From: an uncultured Ruminococcus sp.
GTDB taxonomy: Bacteria; Bacillota; Clostridia; Oscillospirales; Ruminococcaceae
DNA length: 10,966 nucleotides
Assembly (NCBI GenBank): GCA_946537565.1
Contig: CAMNFW010000055.1
Location: 1-10,966, forward strand
Reading direction: 5' to 3'
Shown here: positions 7,303 to 10,966 of the stretch, in pieces
How the letters are laid out: the number at the start of each line of letters is the position of its first letter
How positions within the stretch are numbered: the first letter of the stretch is position 1
Translations under genes and position numbers: made by a program
The notes under the pieces: generated by a model
What the model saw: the letters and a program-made list of their open reading frames with translations, nothing else
Database searches by the model: none
What the model was told of the DNA's origin: nothing

Positions 7303-7345
7303 CCCGCAAGTCTCTGCATTTTTAACCATGTGCAAAGCTTGGGGG
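7303..7345 (-). promoter_or_regulatory. Long imperfect RNA hairpin in the carA leader
   Basis: Read on the minus strand, CCCCCAAGCTTTGCA (7345-7331) pairs with TGCAGAGACTTGCGGG (7318-7303). The stem has about 14 pairs, with one C-C mismatch, one bulged A and one G-U, around a 12-base loop (7330-7319). No T-run follows, so it is not an intrinsic terminator. The 3' arm contains CAGAGACTTGC, which is loosely like the CAGAGAGGCTTGC core of Bacillus PyrR binding loops, but the conserved GAGG part is missing, so I do not call it a PyrR site. It lies upstream of the possible carA promoter and could act in read-through transcripts from pyrCF. Confidence 0.45.
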
Positions 7346-7361
7346 AGATATTACAGGTTTG

Positions 7362-7398
7362 AAAAAAGTCTGTTTTTCGCACGCCATTGTGCAAAAAA
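7362..7398 (-). terminator. Possible weak terminator or attenuator hairpin before carA
   Basis: On the minus strand TTTTTTGCAC (7398-7389) pairs with GTGCGAAAAA (7382-7373): ten pairs including one G-U, with the loop AATGGC. Six T's follow at 7367-7362 after CAGAC, five bases beyond the stem, which is further than in a typical terminator. The 3' arm can instead form GAAAAA-CAGACT-TTTTTC (7378-7361), so the two folds exclude each other. The stem is half A-T pairs, so any termination would be partial. Confidence 0.35.
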
Positions 7399-7422
7399 TC
7401 TTAAGATCAAAAGGCAGCATTT

Positions 7423-8190
7423 TCAATTGTCAGATGAGCTGCCATTAAAGAATAATTCCATACTGAATTTTTGAAATTCCTCGTATGACATATCCTTTAC
7501 AGTTTCATAAGGGATACCGGCGGCATCAGAGATCAGCCTTTTTTCTTCTTCAAGAGAATCGCTGAAGTAAAGCTCATTAAAATCCGCATCGGACAGTGAC
7601 ATTACGGCATCATAGGACATATCATGCTCATAAGCATATTCAAGGCGGTTCCATACTTCGTCGCTTACTTCACCGTATTTTTTTCCGAATCTGTCTTCAA
7701 TGCCTTTCATTTTTCTGATGAAAGAATCGGTATATGCCGAAACACCGTCTTTTACAGCATATGTAACATCAACAGGAAAATCCTCTTCAACCACACCTGA
7801 CCATTCGTAATCTGCCGGTGGAGTGGAATTGATTAGCTCACAAAGCTGATCGACAGCGTTTTTCAAGTCCTGGCTGTTTTCGGTATCAATACCGCTTACA
7901 GCAGGTTTTGTATGTTCGTAAACTTCGAGGTAAAGGATCCTTCCGTTTTCATTTTCAGCAGAAATTGTATAATTGTAAAAGTCTTCATACATAGAAGGGT
8001 CATCGGGTTTGCCGAAAAGAGCCCATATTCTTCCGAGCATAATAGCATGATCATCGCAGGTGATGATGTTATCTGAAATATCACGGGAATACTCACTTGA
8101 TTTTATACCGTGTTCCTTAGACTTTTTAAACTGTTCAGAATACTTTTCAGGCTCAGCACGGCGGAAGGTGTATTTAATATTTTTATCCAT
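7423..8190 (-). CDS. Uncharacterised acidic cytoplasmic protein, paralogue of the lipoprotein upstream
   Basis: I do not recognise the family. The 255-residue protein has no signal peptide or membrane segment and begins directly with a charged stretch (MDKNIKYTFRR). Its first 155 residues align with the product of the gene upstream: MLGRIWALFG (51-60), AENENGRILYLEVY (78-91) and PPADYE...DFPVDVTYAVKDG (124-149) each have a clear counterpart there. Residues about 157-255 have no counterpart and form an acidic, probably helical extension in which a Y-[DE]-x-V-x(3)-S-x(3)-F motif occurs twice (193-204 and 228-239). The start has AAGGAT upstream and lies eight bases after the lipoprotein stop, so the pair are co-transcribed. 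Position between pyrF and carA suggests co-expression with pyrimidine genes but not a function. Confidence 0.8.
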   Translation of the reverse strand: MDKNIKYTFRRAEPEKYSEQFKKSKEHGIKSSEYSRDISDNIITCDDHAIMLGRIWALFGKPDDPSMYEDFYNYTISAENENGRILYLEVYEHTKPAVSGIDTENSQDLKNAVDQLCELINSTPPADYEWSGVVEEDFPVDVTYAVKDGVSAYTDSFIRKMKGIEDRFGKKYGEVSDEVWNRLEYAYEHDMSYDAVMSLSDADFNELYFSDSLEEEKRLISDAAGIPYETVKDMSYEEFQKFSMELFFNGSSSDN

Positions 8191-8198
8191 AATAATCC

Positions 8199-8861
8199 TT
8201 AAAAATCATCGGTGTCGGAGTTATCTATTCCATAGTCCTCAAAGTCCTCAGGAAATTCTGATTCGACATTAGCTGCTCCGTTTTTTACAGAGTATTTTAC
8301 ATTTACAGGTATATCCTCATATACCGTTTCCAGTTCATAATCAGCCGGCTCTGCGCTCTGGATATATTCTACGAGAGCCTTAGCAGCCTGCTCATATTTT
8401 TCTTTTTCCTCATCATCTTTGAAATCAATGGGGATAGAATATGACGGACCGCCGGAACCGTGATATATCTCAACAAGAAGCTCCTCGCCCTGTTCATTTT
8501 CAACGATTATCGGATAGGAATACATATTCTCCCAATCTGAACTGAGTGAATCATTTCTGCCGAAACAAGCTATCACCTTTCCAAGAAAAAGCGCATATTC
8601 TTTTTCACCGTTCGATTCTCCTAATCCGTATATCCATTCGCCGGCATATTGGCGGTCCCACATCATATTTTCTTCTTCAGCGGAAGCATTTCTGAATTTA
8701 TACACGGCAGATTCCTCACTTTCAATATCCGCAGCGGTGACGTCTTCAACTATGACCGCAGACTCAGTATTATAGAAGCTGCTGCCGGAGATTTTCCCGC
8801 AGCCGCCCATACATGGCGTTATCATTGCAAGGCTGAGTACAAAAATACACTTTTTATTCAT
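8199..8861 (-). CDS. Uncharacterised predicted lipoprotein
   Basis: This 220-residue protein starts MNKKCIFVLSLAMITPCMGG, a short basic N-terminus and hydrophobic core followed by Cys21. The MGG-C box is an acceptable though not ideal lipobox, so the mature protein should be tethered to the outer face of the membrane. A polar, acidic linker (about 24-52) precedes the domain shared with the next gene: FLGKVIACFG (92-101), VENEQGEELLVEIY (120-133) and EPADYELETVYEDIPVNVKY (171-190). The protein ends in an acidic tail (ESEFPEDFEDYGIDNSDTDDF). No enzymatic motif is evident. The ATG lies 16 bases after the pyrF stop with only a weak ribosome binding site (GTGAT close to the start), so expression may be low or depend on translation of pyrF. 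The family function is unknown to me. Confidence 0.8.
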   Translation of the reverse strand: MNKKCIFVLSLAMITPCMGGCGKISGSSFYNTESAVIVEDVTAADIESEESAVYKFRNASAEEENMMWDRQYAGEWIYGLGESNGEKEYALFLGKVIACFGRNDSLSSDWENMYSYPIIVENEQGEELLVEIYHGSGGPSYSIPIDFKDDEEKEKYEQAAKALVEYIQSAEPADYELETVYEDIPVNVKYSVKNGAANVESEFPEDFEDYGIDNSDTDDF

Positions 8862-8877
8862 GGCATCACTATTTATC

Positions 8878-9801
8878 TCAGAGATTTATGTACTGGGTGA
8901 TATCCTCACGCATACGAATAACCTCACGGCGTGCAGCCATAGCGAAATCACGCTCATTGCAGCCTTCTTTCTTGTAAGCACACATAACACCTCTGCTGGA
9001 GTTGACGACAGCGCCGAGACCATTTTCATCAAATCCACCACGAAGTCCCTCAGCTCCGCCGCCCTGGGCGCCGTATCCTGGAACCAGGAACATAGTGTGA
9101 GGGAGTCTTTGTCTCAGTTCTGTAAGCATTTCAGGATAAGTTGCACCAACAACAGCACCAACTGAAGAATACCCGAATTTTCCGATATTATCAGCGCCCC
9201 ACTGCTCACACATATCACCCATAGCCTCATAGATTGTTCTGCCGTCGCCAAGTTTCATATCCTGGAGTTCACCGCTGGAGGGGTTTGAGGTTTTGACCAG
9301 CACATAAATACCCTTGTCACGCTCCTTGCAGACTTTCAGCAGCGGAGAGATACCGTCTGTACCGAGGTAGCCGTTTACAGTGAGAGCATCGGCACCGAAG
9401 GGTTCGACCTCACTGTCACCGATCGGAACGGTACCGAGATGAGCATTGGTGTAAGCCTCCATAGTAGCGCCGATGTCATTTCTTTTGCCGTCAGTGATAA
9501 CGAACATACCGTTAAGTTTAGCATAGCGGATAGTTCTTTCGAGGGTTTTAATACCGTAATGACCGTACATTTCATAGTAAGCAGCCTGAGGTTTTATAGC
9601 AGGAACGATGTCGTGTATTTCGTCGATGATAGCCTTGTTGAAGGCATAGATAGCTTTTGCAGCAGCTTTCAGTGTCCAGCCGTCATCATCGAGATAGCGT
9701 TTCTGAATAAATTCCGGAACGTATTCAAGCTTAGGGTCGAGACCGACAACTGTAGGGTTTTTTAACTCTATGATTTTTTCGATAAGTCTGTCGAATGACA
9801 T
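8878..9801 (-). CDS. pyrF: Orotidine 5'-phosphate decarboxylase
   Basis: PyrF catalyses the last step of UMP synthesis, decarboxylation of OMP, in the cytoplasm. At 307 residues it belongs to the longer 'subfamily 2' form of bacterial OMP decarboxylases rather than the roughly 230-residue E. coli/Bacillus form. The substrate and catalytic residues are visible: VGLDPK (19-24), Lys70 in AIKPQAAYYE, and the Asp104-Lys106-Asp109 signature in ITDGKRNDIG (102-111). A phosphate-binding segment is seen in FLVPGYGAQGG, and NSSRGVMCAY lies near the C-terminus. The start overlaps the pyrC stop (TAATG), with AAGGAA upstream, indicating translational coupling. It is followed by two unrelated-looking genes rather than by other pyr genes. 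Confidence 0.96.
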   Translation of the reverse strand: MSFDRLIEKIIELKNPTVVGLDPKLEYVPEFIQKRYLDDDGWTLKAAAKAIYAFNKAIIDEIHDIVPAIKPQAAYYEMYGHYGIKTLERTIRYAKLNGMFVITDGKRNDIGATMEAYTNAHLGTVPIGDSEVEPFGADALTVNGYLGTDGISPLLKVCKERDKGIYVLVKTSNPSSGELQDMKLGDGRTIYEAMGDMCEQWGADNIGKFGYSSVGAVVGATYPEMLTELRQRLPHTMFLVPGYGAQGGGAEGLRGGFDENGLGAVVNSSRGVMCAYKKEGCNERDFAMAARREVIRMREDITQYINL

Positions 9802-10966
9802 TATAATTCCTTCCTTTCATCGTATCTGATGATACCTTTAGATATAGTGATAACAGGCTTTCCGGTGAGGGTCATGCCTTTGAAAACGGTGTTATGAGAT
9901 TTTGAATGGAGCTTATCCGGGTCAACAGTCCAGTTTTTATTAAGATCAGCGATCATGAGGTCAGCGGTACTGCCGACCTGAACTGAGGGGATATCAAGAC
10001 CGAGTATCTTTCTGGGGTTTATGCACATCAGTTCGATAATTTTTCTTAGGCTGACTTCTTTGGTGTGATACAGAGCGGTAAGAGCGGCGGCGAAGGAAGT
10101 TTCAAGTCCGACAACACCGTTCGGTGCTTTTATGAAGTCAGCTTTTTCCTCAGCAGCATGGGGAGCATGATCGGTGATGATGCAGTCAACAGTGCCGTCC
10201 TTAATGCCTTCGATCACAGCAGCCACGTCCTTTGGGGTACGCAGCGGCGGATTCATTCTGTAGTCAGCGTCACGTTTTTCGAGGAGCTTATCGGTGAGCA
10301 TGAAGTAATGGGGAGCGGTCTCACAGGTAACTTTAACTCCTCTTGATTTAGCAAAACGGATCATTGCGATGCTTCCCTCAGTGCTGACATGGCAGATATG
10401 AATTCTTGCGTCAACGGAGGAAGCGAGTATCATTTCTCTTGCGGTGATGTAATCCTCAGAGGCTCTGTCCATACCGGGGACACCGAGCTTTTCAGAGGTT
10501 TCGCCTTTGTTCATTTTACCGCCGTTAATGATATTCAGGTCTTCGCAGTGAGAAGCGACAAGAAGACCATTTTCTTTAGAAAGCTCCAGAGCTTTTCTCA
10601 TCTGCTCAGCATTTTCCACAGGGCGGCCGTCATCTGAAATACAAATGCAGCCAGCTTCCTTAAGAGCGTCGTAATCGCAAAGACCATTGCCGCTCATGCC
10701 GTTTGTTATGCAGCCGACAGGATAGACCTCAACGCCAGTATCCTTAGCTTTGCCGATGATGTACCGTATTATTTCCGGGTCATCGCAGGGTGGGGTGGTA
10801 TTAGGCATAGCAAGAACGCCTGTAACGCCGCCGGCGAGGGCAGCTTTACAGCCGGTGAGGATATCCTCCTTATGGGTCTGACCGGGGTCACGGAAGTGAA
10901 CGTGCATATCAAAAATTGACGGCATAAGTACAAGATCAGTGCCGTCGATAACCTCGTCAGCACCGA
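9801..10966 (-). CDS. pyrC: Dihydroorotase, N-terminus outside the window (partial)
   Basis: PyrC cyclises carbamoyl aspartate to dihydroorotate. The reading frame stays open to the right edge, and the 13 codons before the ATG at 10925 (GADEVIDGTDLVL) have the usual sequence just before the metal site, so that ATG is internal. Counting from it, the amidohydrolase metal ligands are His8 and His10 (DMHVHFRDPG), Asp99 (ISDDGRPV), His126 (ASHCED), His179 (CHVSTEGS) and Asp252 (ITDHAPH). These line up with H59, H61, D151, H178, H231 and D304 of Bacillus-type class I dihydroorotases, which implies that about 38 residues lie beyond the window. The C-terminal part carries the usual SKSHNTVFKGMTLTGKP segment. 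The stop codon overlaps the pyrF start. Confidence 0.96.
   Translation of the reverse strand, partial: GADEVIDGTDLVLMPSIFDMHVHFRDPGQTHKEDILTGCKAALAGGVTGVLAMPNTTPPCDDPEIIRYIIGKAKDTGVEVYPVGCITNGMSGNGLCDYDALKEAGCICISDDGRPVENAEQMRKALELSKENGLLVASHCEDLNIINGGKMNKGETSEKLGVPGMDRASEDYITAREMILASSVDARIHICHVSTEGSIAMIRFAKSRGVKVTCETAPHYFMLTDKLLEKRDADYRMNPPLRTPKDVAAVIEGIKDGTVDCIITDHAPHAAEEKADFIKAPNGVVGLETSFAAALTALYHTKEVSLRKIIELMCINPRKILGLDIPSVQVGSTADLMIADLNKNWTVDPDKLHSKSHNTVFKGMTLTGKPVITISKGIIRYDERKEL

Noticed and set aside
7303..7345. Classical PyrR binding loop
   Set aside because: The 3' arm shows CAGAGACTTGC, but the conserved GAGG segment and the purine-rich internal bulge arrangement of known PyrR sites are not present, so the name is not justified.
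7391..7410. Palindrome ATCTTAAGAT just after the cytoplasmic paralogue
   Set aside because: A ten-base palindrome has no room for a loop and is not followed at the right place by a clean T-run as an independent terminator; likely chance in AT-rich DNA.
8860..10637. Plus-strand ORFs opposite pyrF and pyrC
   Set aside because: Shadows of conserved genes on the minus strand, with serine/phenylalanine-rich translations typical of antisense frames.
10923..10925. ATG at 10925 as the pyrC start
   Set aside because: The frame is open to the window edge and the preceding codons encode a typical dihydroorotase segment; starting here would cut off the strand leading into the HxH metal site.

Overview
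The window looks like ordinary chromosome from a low-to-moderate GC member of the Clostridia, most likely a Ruminococcus-type (Oscillospirales) gut or rumen anaerobe. The basis is strong AAGGAGG-type ribosome binding sites, consensus sigma-A promoters, the length and sequence style of the Pyr/Car proteins, and a carbohydrate-type enzyme at the left edge. The genus is an inference from sequence style, not a database match. I see no mobile element, CRISPR array, tRNA or rRNA.

Left part (1-2444). A leftward gene cut by the window edge (1-93) begins like a beta-sandwich glycoside hydrolase. It is divergent from a rightward gene for an OGG1-type 8-oxoguanine DNA glycosylase/AP lyase (290-1102). 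The short space between them carries a consensus rightward promoter, a leftward -10 box and a perfect 6+6 inverted repeat touching both. Next come an 86-residue protein with a C-terminal membrane anchor (1163-1423), a weak hairpin, a near-consensus extended -10 promoter, and an AraC-family regulator with an N-terminal cupin domain (1539-2402).

Right part (2412-10966). Everything here reads leftward and forms a pyrimidine biosynthesis cluster: pyrC (N-terminus outside the window), pyrF, two uncharacterised genes, carA, carB and a small membrane-protein gene, closed by a strong intrinsic terminator at 2412-2444. CarA and CarB make carbamoyl phosphate from glutamine, bicarbonate and ATP; PyrC makes dihydroorotate; PyrF makes UMP. 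The genes for aspartate carbamoyltransferase, dihydroorotate dehydrogenase and orotate phosphoribosyltransferase are not in the window. Junctions are tight (pyrC/pyrF overlap as TAATG, carA/carB are separated by one base), except for a 198-base gap before carA.

The least ordinary items are two. First, the two genes between pyrF and carA are diverged tandem paralogues of one unrecognised family: one is a predicted lipoprotein, the other lacks any signal peptide and has gained a C-terminal extension containing a short repeated motif. Second, the 198-base gap before carA holds two substantial potential RNA hairpins and a possible promoter, consistent with separate control of carAB. Three start codons (carA, carB, the AraC regulator) are better placed downstream of the longest possible ORF start.
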